Below, in pieces: positions 46,971 through 56,133 of a DNA stretch of 64,000 nucleotides; position 1 is the first letter of the stretch, and every line of letters begins with the position of its first letter. This DNA comes from a virus, in IMG/VR virus record IMGVR_UViG_3300037244_000020, positions 26,838 through 90,837 of that record, one strand, 5' to 3'. The notes under the pieces are model-generated. The model was given only the letters and a program-made list of their open reading frames with translations. It searched no databases and had not been told where the DNA came from. Made by a program: the position numbers and the translations under genes.

Positions 46971-47653
46971 GATGAGGCTCCCAAGCGATGTCGCTTCAAC
47001 GCTGCGACCGCGACGGGTACGATCGGTTCGATCAAACTCAGCATTGCCTCAGCATAGACCCGAATCTCGTATTGCGAGTGCTCGTGGAGACGTAGTTTCA
47101 GGAAGTGCGCGAGATTGTGCAGGTCGACCGTGCAGAAGCAGTGTGAGTAGGTCGCGACCGGCAGAACAGTACGTGCCAGTTCGCGGGGGACGCCGTCAGC
47201 GATCATGTCCCGGTAGATAGTAAAACTGTCTCGGTTGAGGTTTGCCATCATGTCGCGCCAACCTTCTGCGAACGGGTGCTGCTCTTCCGTGCGCATCTGC
47301 TTATTTGAAGCGTGCTGTGTCGTGATCTGCTCGACGGCGGGTACGTAAAATTCTTCCGGCAACTCTGCGTAACGTGCGCTAACCTCGTTGAACGACCATG
47401 TACGGTGCCTATGCCACTGCCGGAACACGAAGATCGGCGCCTTCACGTCGAACGTGAACGTCACGGATTCCAGCGGACTGGTGTGGCCGTTCTTGATCAG
47501 GTAGTCGATCAGCTTTGCGTCGCTGCCAGTGTCTTCGCCAGCGCGCCACGCAGCGTTGTAGCTGACGCGTGCGGCGCGCGCGATGGATAGATCATTGCCC
47601 ATGTGGTCTACGAGGCGCACACTGCCGTGGTCTAGTACTTTGATTTCGTTCAT
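46949..47653 (-). CDS. thyX: Flavin-dependent thymidylate synthase
   Basis: 234 residues. The ThyX signature RHRTWSFNEVSAR lies at residues 82-94, with the expected FRQWHRHR lead and SARYAELPEEFY follow-up. Later motifs (RTVLPVATYSHCFCTVDLHN, HLRLHEHSQYEIR-like) complete the flavin and dUMP site. It makes dTMP from dUMP for phage DNA synthesis. It starts 4 nt inside the end of the GIY-YIG gene. Confidence 0.95.
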   Translation of the reverse strand: MNEIKVLDHGSVRLVDHMGNDLSIARAARVSYNAAWRAGEDTGSDAKLIDYLIKNGHTSPLESVTFTFDVKAPIFVFRQWHRHRTWSFNEVSARYAELPEEFYVPAVEQITTQHASNKQMRTEEQHPFAEGWRDMMANLNRDSFTIYRDMIADGVPRELARTVLPVATYSHCFCTVDLHNLAHFLKLRLHEHSQYEIRVYAEAMLSLIEPIVPVAVAALKRHRLGASSCITAPG

Positions 47654-48585
47654 TTGGATTCCTTTGGGTTAAGTTTTTCGAGTTCGCGGACTTTTAAAAT
47701 AGCTTCGTAAGCCGCTTCCGGGGTATCGAAAGTCCCTAAATACTTAAATTTTCCATCTAATGTAGTTTGGGCTTTCCACCTCCTTGGCGAGGATGCTTTT
47801 GTTACTCCGCAGTAGCCGCTAGTATTAGACGAGCGCGCCCGGCCTAGCCAGTAGTTCCCTATTTTTGCCTTCGTCTCAGCCTTAAGTTTCTTTCCTTTGT
47901 TTATCTTGGACAGCTTCTCCCGAGTCTCCTGGCTGCGCACCTTGCCTGCATTTTTGCCCTTCAAGGAAGCAGACATTTTCCGCTTGGTCTCGTCACTTAG
48001 AGGTACGCCACTTCGTTTACCCTTCTGCGCCGCTGACATCTTTGCGCGGGCGGCGGAGCTACGCTTTTTGCCCTTATTCCCTGTTGCGATGTTCGCTTTG
48101 TGCTCGTCCGTGAGTTTTCTCCCGGTTCGGATACCCCGCTGGGCTTCGCTCATTTTCGCTCGTGTTTCAGCACTTCTTTTCTGACCCTTATGCGACTCCG
48201 CGCGCCTCGCTTTAGTCTCCTCGCTCTGCACACTGCCCAGCATTCTCTGGCGGCACTTCTCTCCGAACTCCGGGCCGTGCTTCGTGCCCAACGCGCTCCC
48301 CGCTGTCATGTAGGAGTTGTACAGTTTCGACCTGCTGCGCGCGTCGATCTGCTCCTGCTCTCTGGCTATCAGGTCTTCTTTGGCGCAAAACGCGATCTTA
48401 GAGAAAACTAAGGCGTCTTCGCCGTACTTGTTGAACGCCCGCTGCAGACTTAGGCAGTGGTGTGCCCCCTGCCTCAAATGCCTGCGGTGCACCCTCCACC
48501 GGGCTTTAAATGATACGGCGCTTCCGACGTACTGCTTGCCGGAAGGAGACGTAATGGTGTAGATCCCGCAGTCAAAGTTGAGCAC
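47650..48585 (-). CDS. GIY-YIG homing endonuclease with NUMOD3 and AP2 domains
   Basis: 311 residues. GIY-YIG nuclease domain at residues 6-90 (DCGIYTITSPSGKQYVGSAV, ...ARWRVHRRHL, catalytic EQEQIDARSRSKLYNSYM). Then repeated NUMOD3-like DNA-binding units (TDEHKANIATGNKGKKRSSA and similar). The C-terminal AP2-like domain is SGYCGVTKASSPRRWKAQTT...YLGTFDTPEAAYEA. It is inserted between sbcC-like and thyX genes with no spacer on either side. Confidence 0.92.
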   Translation of the reverse strand: MLNFDCGIYTITSPSGKQYVGSAVSFKARWRVHRRHLRQGAHHCLSLQRAFNKYGEDALVFSKIAFCAKEDLIAREQEQIDARSRSKLYNSYMTAGSALGTKHGPEFGEKCRQRMLGSVQSEETKARRAESHKGQKRSAETRAKMSEAQRGIRTGRKLTDEHKANIATGNKGKKRSSAARAKMSAAQKGKRSGVPLSDETKRKMSASLKGKNAGKVRSQETREKLSKINKGKKLKAETKAKIGNYWLGRARSSNTSGYCGVTKASSPRRWKAQTTLDGKFKYLGTFDTPEAAYEAILKVRELEKLNPKESK

Positions 48586-50763
48586 TTACACCTCCACGAA
48601 ATTCTGAAAAACGCCCTCTGCCTGCGTCTCATGCGTAATTACGATCGTCTGCTCAAATCCTGCCGCCGCCGAAAAAGCCAGACACTGCAGCGTCCGCTCC
48701 GCGTCGCACGCGGCAAACGGCTCGTCAAGCACCATCATTGTCGCTCCGGGTACAAACACTTTCGCCAAAGCTATTCTTATTCCTAAGGCTAAGAGATCCA
48801 AGGCGCTCCCAGAATACGACGTGCTGGGCTTCCCATTGACGAGGAACGACTTACCCTCTCGCGTCACGATCGAAGGTTCACCGCGCATACGAGAAAGATA
48901 TGTGGAGACTGACATCAAAATAGTGTTCCAAAGCTGATTAGCTACAACAGGTCGCGCCTGCCTCAAATCCGCGATCAACTTGTTGTGGAACTCGTAGATC
49001 GCCAGTTCCGCTTCCGTCTTTTCGAGCGCTGCCGTCAAGCGCTGCACCAGATCCGCGTGAGTCGCTTCGGATTGCTTCAGAGACTTCAACAAGCTGCGCT
49101 TGGCTCCCAAGTCTTCAGCGAGTTTGAACGCGCGCATGCGCTTTTCGTTGAGGCTCTGCTCGCGAGTAGCGATTTTGGCGCTGAGGCTTTCTTCGCTTTC
49201 CGTAGGCACCTGAGCCTGCACCGTCGCCAGATCCTGCTTGGCGGTATCGAACGCGACGCGCGCCGACGACGCAGATGTGGCGGCCGACGCGCGGTCCTTG
49301 TCCAAGTTCACCCGAGCAAGACGCTCGGACTTCAACGCTGCGATCGCTTTCGTAGCATCTTCAACGCTGTCCAAGATCTCGCCGCCGATCCACTTGAAGC
49401 GAAACGGCACATACGCATGATCGATCTCGAACAGGTCAGGGCGTGTGAGGGCGAGCTTGAACGTCGGCGCCTTCAGGATTGCGTCGCCAGCTTCTGCGTT
49501 CTCGCGCGCATCTCTGCGCTTTCCCTGCAACTCAGCCACGCTCACTACGTAACCAGCCACTTCATCGGAGGCCGCGTAGATCTCCCGGAGAAGCGCCGCG
49601 TTCTGCTCCTTCACCTGCGGAAGCTCGCTCACGTCCTTGCCGCACAGTCCGCACGCGCTAGACGTGGTTTTCTTGCTCTCGGCGACGGCGATGCGCTGAC
49701 GCGCCGAGCTAATATTGAACTCCAGCGCACCTATCTTGGCGCTGTACTTCCGCTCGGCCTCGCGGTTCTCAGTGACGAACCGCTGCAGCGACTCGATGCC
49801 TTCATCCCACTCAGCTTCCGGCGCAGGCCACGCGTCAGCCGCTGCCTTGGCCTTCCGGCGCGCAGCGAAATCATCAGCACTACGTTGCTGCGTTTGCGCG
49901 GCTTCCAGGTCAGCCTCGATAGCTGACTCGGCGCGAGCGGCTTCCAACGCCGTTTCAGCCGCTTCCAGCGCACTTGCTGCAGTATCCATGCCGAAGATAG
50001 TTTGCGCGATGCGGCGCTGCGCGTTATCCAAGTTCGCAGCGTAAGTCGTGACAGATTGGAGCGACGCGCGGTCTCGGCGCAGGGATTCCTCGCCCGAAGC
50101 GATGCTGCTGTCCAACGCGGCCTTATCTGCTTCCATCGGCCCAATCGCAGATTCGCACTCCGCAATCGCTTGCGCGTAGCTGATGCCTTCCTGCGATTCT
50201 AACTGATCGCGGTCGGCGTTGGCGCGATCGACCAGTGCGACGGTAGAGCCGACCTTGCCGGTGGCTTGGATTTGGCTGATAAAAAATTCCACAATATCCA
50301 GACCACTAAGGTCTTCTATGAACTCGACCGCTTTCCCGGCTGCGTCGTCCAGTAGGCCGCCGATTTCCTTTTGCGAGGCAAAGTTCATTTTTTTGACGAC
50401 ATCGAGCGACGCGCCCATTTGCTCTGCAAACCAGGATGTCACTTCGTTCTGGCCGGTGACAGTCGGCGCTGCGGCGTCATGCGGAACGTAAATCTCGGCA
50501 CCTGACTTGCCCCGCGTCGCGCGGATCTGCGTGCCCTGCAGCGTCATGATCGCTTCGACCTTGCAGCTTGATGGCTTGGCAGACCACATCACGAAGTCGT
50601 TGTTGCGGCACGCCTTCGCACCTCCTAAGACGTAGAGGAATCCTTCGATGATCGTCGACTTGCCGCCTTCGTTGGCGCCTCTTAATGACGTGTTGCCAGG
50701 GCCGAAGGTGACGGTCTTGCTGTCGAACTGGCGGAAGTTGGTGAGGGTGAGGGAATTTAGCAT
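48586..50763 (-). CDS. SbcC / gp46-like recombination ATPase
   Basis: 725 residues. Walker A GANEGGKST near residue 32, two coiled coil arms, a zinc-hook CGLCGK near residue 370, then the ABC signature SGSALDLLALG and Walker B TMMVLDEPFAACD. It pairs with the SbcD-like nuclease two genes upstream for end resection and recombination-dependent replication, as T4 gp46/gp47 do. Confidence 0.9.
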   Translation of the reverse strand: MLNSLTLTNFRQFDSKTVTFGPGNTSLRGANEGGKSTIIEGFLYVLGGAKACRNNDFVMWSAKPSSCKVEAIMTLQGTQIRATRGKSGAEIYVPHDAAAPTVTGQNEVTSWFAEQMGASLDVVKKMNFASQKEIGGLLDDAAGKAVEFIEDLSGLDIVEFFISQIQATGKVGSTVALVDRANADRDQLESQEGISYAQAIAECESAIGPMEADKAALDSSIASGEESLRRDRASLQSVTTYAANLDNAQRRIAQTIFGMDTAASALEAAETALEAARAESAIEADLEAAQTQQRSADDFAARRKAKAAADAWPAPEAEWDEGIESLQRFVTENREAERKYSAKIGALEFNISSARQRIAVAESKKTTSSACGLCGKDVSELPQVKEQNAALLREIYAASDEVAGYVVSVAELQGKRRDARENAEAGDAILKAPTFKLALTRPDLFEIDHAYVPFRFKWIGGEILDSVEDATKAIAALKSERLARVNLDKDRASAATSASSARVAFDTAKQDLATVQAQVPTESEESLSAKIATREQSLNEKRMRAFKLAEDLGAKRSLLKSLKQSEATHADLVQRLTAALEKTEAELAIYEFHNKLIADLRQARPVVANQLWNTILMSVSTYLSRMRGEPSIVTREGKSFLVNGKPSTSYSGSALDLLALGIRIALAKVFVPGATMMVLDEPFAACDAERTLQCLAFSAAAGFEQTIVITHETQAEGVFQNFVEV

Positions 50764-50771
50764 GTGGGTTC

Positions 50772-50954
50772 CTAGTCAGAGAAGCAGTCAGTAATGAAGA
50801 GCGCTGCGCAACACCCCAATATGCCGTAGCAGATAACTTCCAGTGCGCCGACACTCGGCCGGGCGCAGAAGTAGACGACCCCAGCTAGCGGGAGCGTCCC
50901 GGACAAGAGGCGGATAGACGTCCGAACGTCTCGGTCTCTGAGAGGGTTACGCAT
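50772..50954 (-). CDS. Small membrane protein between the SbcD- and SbcC-like genes
   Basis: 60 residues from the ATG at 50954, which overlaps the SbcD-like stop as TGATG. Two hydrophobic segments (LLSGTLPLAGVVYFC and LEVICYGILGCCAALFITDC). The function is unknown. Its location inside the recombination pair is unusual. Confidence 0.65.
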   Translation of the reverse strand: MRNPLRDRDVRTSIRLLSGTLPLAGVVYFCARPSVGALEVICYGILGCCAALFITDCFSD

Positions 50955-52018
50955 CACACACGCTCCTTCAACATCGGCCGCAGGTACTCGACCTGGTCCG
51001 CCGACAAGTTATCGAAAAGAAACTCCGTCACGTCAAACTGCTGCACTTGCTCGACGGCTTCGAGCGCCGACACGTCCAGCGCCCGGCCGTTGACGATGAC
51101 CGCGTTGGTCACTACAAAAGCGCTATGCTTCTTGCGCAGCGTAGAGATCGCCTCCATCACGGCTGCGGCCTGCTCGTCAGTAGCCTCGCCTTTCACCCGC
51201 ACGAACTGCGCTGTCTCGGGGATCTGGTCGAGTTTGGTCCAATCGCATTCGAAATAGCTGCCCTTGTCGGTCCAGGTGACGACCTCGCTGATCCGGCCAG
51301 CCTCGATTTGGAGGGCGCGCTTGTAGGTGTTATTCAGACAATCAGAAACCGAGCAGGGGAATTGATTACCAACGATTAGCACTCCGTTCGGGTGCGTGTT
51401 CTGCACATGCTCGTGTGCAAAAATAATACGCTTCACGCCCGCCGCCTCAAGTGCTGCACACTGTTCTTTCGTTATGTTGAGTGAATGGTCTGTCTGCGCA
51501 GCCATTCCATTGTCGTAATTACAGTGCAGGAACACGAACGGAGTCGGATCGCTGCGCACCTGCTCAATCCACAAATCGTGAATGTCGTTATTCGGCGCGT
51601 GCGGAACAACCCAACCCTGATCGGCTTCGTGTTCGCTCCAAGCGATCAGTGTCGGCTCGGTGATGACGACAACCCGCTGCGGGTAAGCATCGGCGAGCAG
51701 CGCGGCGAGCAGGTCGAAGCTGGAGAGTTTTGCCGTGTCTTTCGCCAAATCGTGATTGCCCCTAGACATGAACAGCGTGCGGATCGCGCCGGACTCCAGA
51801 CGTGCGCATATAGCGCTGTAGACGCGCAGCAGCGCTGCGTTGGGGATCTGGAAGCCGTCGTGCAGGTCGCCGCCGATCAGCACGCATCCGTCTGTCGTCG
51901 GGATGTCGAGCAGATGCTCGAAACTTTCGTGAACGTATTCAAGTAGCATCGCCTGCGTTACAGGGGTGGTGCCGCCTGTGCGGTTCGGCGCGATGTGGAT
52001 ATCATTTATGAACAGCAC
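50954..52018 (-). CDS. SbcD / gp47-like nuclease
   Basis: About 354 residues. Calcineurin-type metallophosphoesterase motifs in order: VLFINDIHIAP (DxH), GGDLHDG (GDxxD), SRGNHDLA (GNHD), HCNYDNG, and IIFAHEHVQNTH (GHxH-like). I favour a GTG at 52018 with AAAGGA 9 nt upstream, which puts the motif at the N-terminus as in other members; the longer frame from 52102 would run through a hairpin (52045..52070). Confidence 0.88.
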   Translation of the reverse strand: MLFINDIHIAPNRTGGTTPVTQAMLLEYVHESFEHLLDIPTTDGCVLIGGDLHDGFQIPNAALLRVYSAICARLESGAIRTLFMSRGNHDLAKDTAKLSSFDLLAALLADAYPQRVVVITEPTLIAWSEHEADQGWVVPHAPNNDIHDLWIEQVRSDPTPFVFLHCNYDNGMAAQTDHSLNITKEQCAALEAAGVKRIIFAHEHVQNTHPNGVLIVGNQFPCSVSDCLNNTYKRALQIEAGRISEVVTWTDKGSYFECDWTKLDQIPETAQFVRVKGEATDEQAAAVMEAISTLRKKHSAFVVTNAVIVNGRALDVSALEAVEQVQQFDVTEFLFDNLSADQVEYLRPMLKERV

Positions 52019-52044
52019 TTTATAGTTTCCTTTGTGGGCGGGAA

Positions 52045-52070
52045 CGAGGACCGATACTACTCGGTCCTCG
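52045..52070 (-). other. Hairpin between the ligase and SbcD-like genes
   Basis: CGAGGACCGA and TCGGTCCTCG with a 6-nt loop, placed 27 nt before the preferred start of the nuclease gene. It lacks a T tract and may process or modulate the polycistronic message. Confidence 0.6.
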
Positions 52071-52085
52071 CGCGAATGTCCACTA

Positions 52086-53462
52086 CTAAGCGATTTCGCC
52101 ACGCACCGCTGCGTCGCGCTGTGCGTAGACTTCCGGCAACGAATCAGCCACCTCCTTATCGCTGCGATACCAGTCCTCCACCATGCGCGGCAGAAACAGC
52201 GAGTGCATCGGGTTGCTCGCGGACGGCGCCGTGACTTCGTTGAACCGCACGGCCCAGATGCGGCCTAGGAACGCTGATCGGTCCGCGTCAATAGCGTCCC
52301 GCAGCTTCTCGTTCTTCACTGCGACGTTCACGTTCAGCAACCCATCGCGCGTCTCCATACGCACGCGTCCGGCACGCCCTTCGTTCTTCGTGCCCTCCTC
52401 GCCGTCAAGGATCTCCCTAGTGATCAGGTCGACGTCCACTTCAAGCTTCAACTTCACGACGTCCTTGTTACCGCTCTTGGTATCCTTCCAGAACCCGGCG
52501 CCGTTCTTGAGCACAGTGCCCTCTTTGCCCTCGCCCTGCAGGCTCGTGCAGTGCGCATAGGCACCTTCTAGTGAGTGGACGATCGTAGTAGGAATGAGGC
52601 GTATAGACGTCACCGAGTAGTCTCCTAGTTGCCTGACCAGCGCTCCGAATCGCTCGCGGTACGGCACCCTGTACTCTCCCTTCGGCTTCACGAATTCCAG
52701 CGGGATCTGGTCCCAAGCGAAGAACACCGGCACCTCGTTCTCAGCGAAGGTTCCGCCCGACAACGCGCTGTTCAGAATGCCGTTACCGATCGCGCGCTCA
52801 GCGACTGCACCGTCGACCAGCACGAGGATTTCGCCGTGCGTTTGCGTGCCTTTAACCAGCGCGAAGCGTGCGTCGGCCGCGATGCCCGCAAACTGCTCAA
52901 TCGGCAGTTCGTTCCCGGCGCGCGTCGTCAGCCGCACGACGCCCGCGTGATCGTGATCGACGTTCGTGAAGGCACCGTCAGCCTTCTGCTGGCTGAACGC
53001 GCCCGCGTTCCAATCCCATTCGCTAAACTTGGCATCTGCAGGCAACACGCAGCGCATGTAGGGGAACGACCGGATAAGTCCCTTCGATACCTTGTTGACC
53101 GTCTCGGCGCCGAAGCCCGCGCGCAGGTCTTTCTTGATGACCCGCCAGAACAACTCGGAGGACTTAGGCTCAAGGCGCTCCATCTCGTTGACGACCGCAG
53201 CGATGGCGTTGTCGCCCGTCAGCCTTCGTGCTGCCAGCCCGGCGATGATCTCCCACGTGTTGTCGTCAAACAGGCCGTCACCGTTCGTTACGGTCAGCGG
53301 TCGATTGCTGATGTTGTAGCTGACGAGTGGGTCGAGAGCTGCGACGAGCGCGCGCTTGATCACGGCGCGGTTGATGATGGCTGCGAGCAGTGCCTGCTTC
53401 TCGTTCTTGCTGCTGGTTGCAGCGATCTGTTCGATTGCGTCGAATGCCTGGAGTGAGTTCAT
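52086..53462 (-). CDS. ATP-dependent DNA ligase
   Basis: 458 residues. Motif I with the nucleotidyl Lys is QQKADGAF (around residue 160). Later motifs are VFFAWDQIP (III region), GEGKEGTVLKN (IV) and KDVVKLKLE (V). The N-terminal DNA-binding helices and overall size resemble T4 gp30-type ligases. It seals nicks in replication and repair. Confidence 0.92.
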   Translation of the reverse strand: MNSLQAFDAIEQIAATSSKNEKQALLAAIINRAVIKRALVAALDPLVSYNISNRPLTVTNGDGLFDDNTWEIIAGLAARRLTGDNAIAAVVNEMERLEPKSSELFWRVIKKDLRAGFGAETVNKVSKGLIRSFPYMRCVLPADAKFSEWDWNAGAFSQQKADGAFTNVDHDHAGVVRLTTRAGNELPIEQFAGIAADARFALVKGTQTHGEILVLVDGAVAERAIGNGILNSALSGGTFAENEVPVFFAWDQIPLEFVKPKGEYRVPYRERFGALVRQLGDYSVTSIRLIPTTIVHSLEGAYAHCTSLQGEGKEGTVLKNGAGFWKDTKSGNKDVVKLKLEVDVDLITREILDGEEGTKNEGRAGRVRMETRDGLLNVNVAVKNEKLRDAIDADRSAFLGRIWAVRFNEVTAPSASNPMHSLFLPRMVEDWYRSDKEVADSLPEVYAQRDAAVRGEIA

Positions 53463-53478
53463 GTGGGTTCCTTGCGGG

Positions 53479-55005
53479 TCAATAAGCGATGTACGTCTGC
53501 TCTTTAGCGCGGGTTATCGCCACGTATTGAGCAGTCATGAAGAGAAAGTTCGATTGCATTCCCATCAAGTCGGGAAGATCCACCAAACCATACTCCAGAG
53601 ACGCGCCTTGAATCTTGTAAACTGTGGATGCGTAGGTATGCCGAATTTCTGAAAAACTGTTCCGGTAGGCCCATGCCGCGTTGCGTGCTTGTGTGCGCTT
53701 GTCTCGCAGCGTCTTGTCGCTTGGTTCTCGCCGCATAGCGTGGTCAATCTGGTTTACTTCGTCAAATAGCTTCGACGCTTGGTGCCTGAACGCAGTCATT
53801 AGCTTCGGCGTATAGACCAGCACCGAGTTGCCCAGATCGTCGCGCATCACGATCTGGTAGACCTTCGTGTTGACGTATGTCGGGTGCGTCATCAGTTCGA
53901 CATCTTCAATAATGAACTCTTCGCTGCTGGCGATACTGACTTCCTTCCCTGTGTCCAGACTTTCGCCTTTGCAGGCTGACTGCACCAGCACGCGCTCTCC
54001 GATAACGAACATCGAGTTGCCACAGTTCGGGTAGAGATCGAAGTGGATGCTCTCATTGCACGACAGCACGTTTCGATTCGTGTAGCAGATGATCCGCGCA
54101 TCGACGCCGTCACGCTGCAATTCCAGCGCTTTCTCACGCAGACGGCTGGTGCCGCGAATGAAGCAGTCGGCGGGAAGAAAATCCATTAATTCGCTGGCCT
54201 GCACACGATCCTCGCGGCTAATGGATTGCATGATGCGCTGCGCTTCGCGCTCGGTCGGCGCGGCCAAAATCTCGTCCACGCGACTACGCTTTCGGACGTG
54301 CATAGATGCCGCGATAATCGGGTTACCCTCGGTCTGTCGCACGATCTGGCGCAACATCGAGCCTTGAGGCAATCTGAATGCCTTCGATACGGACCCCTCC
54401 ATCACCGAAGGGATCTGTGCGGGGTCGCCTACCATCAATACGAGGCACGCCCCCCGCGATGCTTGCACTTCGCGAAGCAGGACTTTTGCGTCTAGCATCG
54501 AACATTCGTCTATGAAGAGGAGATTGAACTGGTCTAATGCCGACTGTCCGGTGCTGGCGATCGACATCGTGCCGTCGTCGTTTTCGGTCATTCTCATCCC
54601 CAGGACGGAGTGAAGTGAGCGGAAGTCGGCTGCGACGACGCGCGATTTGGCGTACGCGCGGACCTTCTCCTGCACCACGCCGACGGCACGATTCGTCGGG
54701 GCGGTAACGACGATATTCCAGTTCTTCTCGCTCAGGTCAACGATGATCTTGGACGTGAGCGTGGATTTGCCCGAGCCGGAGTAGCCCTTGAGGACGTAGA
54801 AGTCATCCTGGTTATCGAAAAACCATTCCTCAGCGCCTGCGGGCAGCGGGAACTTCGGCTTCTTGTACCGAAGATCGATCCCGTCCGGCTGCTTCTTGCG
54901 CGGGTCACGCGCGTCCAGCCAGGCCATGATGGCGTCATAGGCCGCCTGCTGGTCCTCGTTGAGGGCGATAGATTCAGCCGCAGAAGCGGCAGTTTGTTCG
55001 GTCAT
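53479..55005 (-). CDS. SF1 helicase (Dda/RecD2-like)
   Basis: 508 residues. LNEDQQAAYDAI (Q motif), VLKGYSGSGKSTLTSKII (Walker A), TAPTNRAVGVV (Ia), LLFIDECSML (Walker B DEC), MVGDPAQIPSV (III), and a C-terminal TYASTVYKIQGASLEY and TAQYVAITRAKEQTYI (motif VI). This is the Dda/RecD-type 5' to 3' helicase family. Confidence 0.9.
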   Translation of the reverse strand: MTEQTAASAAESIALNEDQQAAYDAIMAWLDARDPRKKQPDGIDLRYKKPKFPLPAGAEEWFFDNQDDFYVLKGYSGSGKSTLTSKIIVDLSEKNWNIVVTAPTNRAVGVVQEKVRAYAKSRVVAADFRSLHSVLGMRMTENDDGTMSIASTGQSALDQFNLLFIDECSMLDAKVLLREVQASRGACLVLMVGDPAQIPSVMEGSVSKAFRLPQGSMLRQIVRQTEGNPIIAASMHVRKRSRVDEILAAPTEREAQRIMQSISREDRVQASELMDFLPADCFIRGTSRLREKALELQRDGVDARIICYTNRNVLSCNESIHFDLYPNCGNSMFVIGERVLVQSACKGESLDTGKEVSIASSEEFIIEDVELMTHPTYVNTKVYQIVMRDDLGNSVLVYTPKLMTAFRHQASKLFDEVNQIDHAMRREPSDKTLRDKRTQARNAAWAYRNSFSEIRHTYASTVYKIQGASLEYGLVDLPDLMGMQSNFLFMTAQYVAITRAKEQTYIAY

Positions 55006-55054
55006 CAAATTTCTCCTGGTCGATCCGCTGATCGGCCGTGTATGCAGCGTTGGG

Positions 55055-55255
55055 TTACTTGCAAAGCAGGTCGTACAGTTTCTGGCGGAACTCGGCTTGC
55101 GCAGCGACTACCTTCTCAGCGATGTCTTCCGGTACTCCCTCAAACACGTCGCGTTGACCGTCGCTGATACACACGGTCCCGTCACCCCACCAACCGAAAA
55201 CCGTATAGATTCCGACAGCCTCGTCGACGTACTTCTCTCGCATCGGTAGTTTCAT
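55055..55255 (-). CDS. Hypothetical protein
   Basis: 66 residues, MKLPMREKYVDEAVGIYTVF..., mixed alpha/beta, acidic. It is coupled to the next upstream gene as ATGA (55252-55255). No known family. Confidence 0.7.
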   Translation of the reverse strand: MKLPMREKYVDEAVGIYTVFGWWGDGTVCISDGQRDVFEGVPEDIAEKVVAAQAEFRQKLYDLLCK

Positions 55256-55464
55256 GGCGCGTCCTTACGGAACTCGTCCACAGCCTCCGGCTTGTTAAGT
55301 ACGTCTACAGCCTGCGCACTGTTTTCTTCGAGATGCTCCCATTCGTGGATTTCTTCAGTCAGCTTCTCAAACTCCTCCGACTCCCACGGCTCGTCGAGGG
55401 TGTCACATAGATAGTTCGCACGGGCAATCCCCGCCTCAAACTGCTCTTTAGAGTTAAACGACAT
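55252..55464 (-). CDS. Acidic hypothetical protein
   Basis: 70 residues from the ATG at 55464 (MSFNSKEQFEAGIARANYLC). It is helical and very acidic (EEFEKLTEEIHEWEHLEEN). A small hairpin terminator lies upstream. No known family. Confidence 0.68.
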   Translation of the reverse strand: MSFNSKEQFEAGIARANYLCDTLDEPWESEEFEKLTEEIHEWEHLEENSAQAVDVLNKPEAVDEFRKDAP

Positions 55465-55482
55465 CCCAATCCCCAAAGTTAA

Positions 55483-55502
55483 GGGCATCCTCTCGGATGC
55501 CC
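55483..55502 (-). terminator. Leftward terminator after the endonuclease gene
   Basis: GGGCATCC and GGATGCCC with a TCTC loop, then TTAACTTT in the leftward direction. It separates the polymerase operon from the helicase operon. Confidence 0.75.
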
Positions 55503-55528
55503 TCTGTAGAACGCTTTCGCGTTACGGT

Positions 55529-56017
55529 TTACGCATTAAACAGGTCTTTCAGAGCGAAGTCAAGCGCATATTCAGCCGATTCGAACCTCGGGAACGCTGT
55601 CGTCAACCAACTCGGCACATCGTTGTCGAAGAAGTGCTGGATCGGAACCACAGCCCATACGCCGATCGGGGCGTGATGGACGAGGACGGCTGTGACAGCG
55701 CCTGCGAGCGAGTGCCGGTACAACCGAGCGACTGCGTCGCGCGAATAGTTCTTCTTCGGCAGTCGTTCGGCGCTTTGCACCTCCTTGACTTCCAGGATGC
55801 CGTACCGCCCCGCGTAAGTCACTCGGAAGTCGCCGGCCACTGGCGTGAACCGTCCACCTGCTGCGTGCGCGTCAGGGATACGCTCCCAGTGAAACGCGAC
55901 GCCCCGCCGTTCAGCTAACCGCTCGCAGTACTTCTTCACAGCGCCCTCAGCCGTCTTGCCGCGCCCGGCCAGCGCCTTCTTCGCCTTGTAGTCGGTGAAT
56001 GCGGTTGCGTCGCTCAT
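55529..56017 (-). CDS. PD-(D/E)XK endonuclease, resolvase-like
   Basis: 162 residues from the ATG at 56017, which overlaps the upstream stop as ATGA. The core motif GDFRVTYAGRYGILEVKEV gives D...ExK, preceded by GRGKTAEGAVKKYCERLAER. The set-up is similar to T7 endonuclease I and VRR-type Holliday junction nucleases. Its place next to the polymerase supports a DNA processing role. Confidence 0.75.
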   Translation of the reverse strand: MSDATAFTDYKAKKALAGRGKTAEGAVKKYCERLAERRGVAFHWERIPDAHAAGGRFTPVAGDFRVTYAGRYGILEVKEVQSAERLPKKNYSRDAVARLYRHSLAGAVTAVLVHHAPIGVWAVVPIQHFFDNDVPSWLTTAFPRFESAEYALDFALKDLFNA

Positions 56018-56133
56018 TGTTTGATCCACTTTGCCATTCGGTTGTGGAGCGGGACGAAAAACTGGTTCATGGCGTAACCAGTCCTGCCGATCTTGAGAAG
56101 CGCCCACGCGACAGGCCATAAGGCCCGTTTCAC
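56014..56133 (-). CDS. 39-residue basic protein
   Basis: The frame starts at a GTG and reads MKRALWPVAWALLKIGRTGY followed by AMNQFFVPLHNRMAKWIKQ. GGAGG lies 6 nt upstream; it overlaps the upstream stop as GTGA and the downstream start as ATGA. Basic and amphipathic; unknown function. Confidence 0.62.
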   Translation of the reverse strand: MKRALWPVAWALLKIGRTGYAMNQFFVPLHNRMAKWIKQ

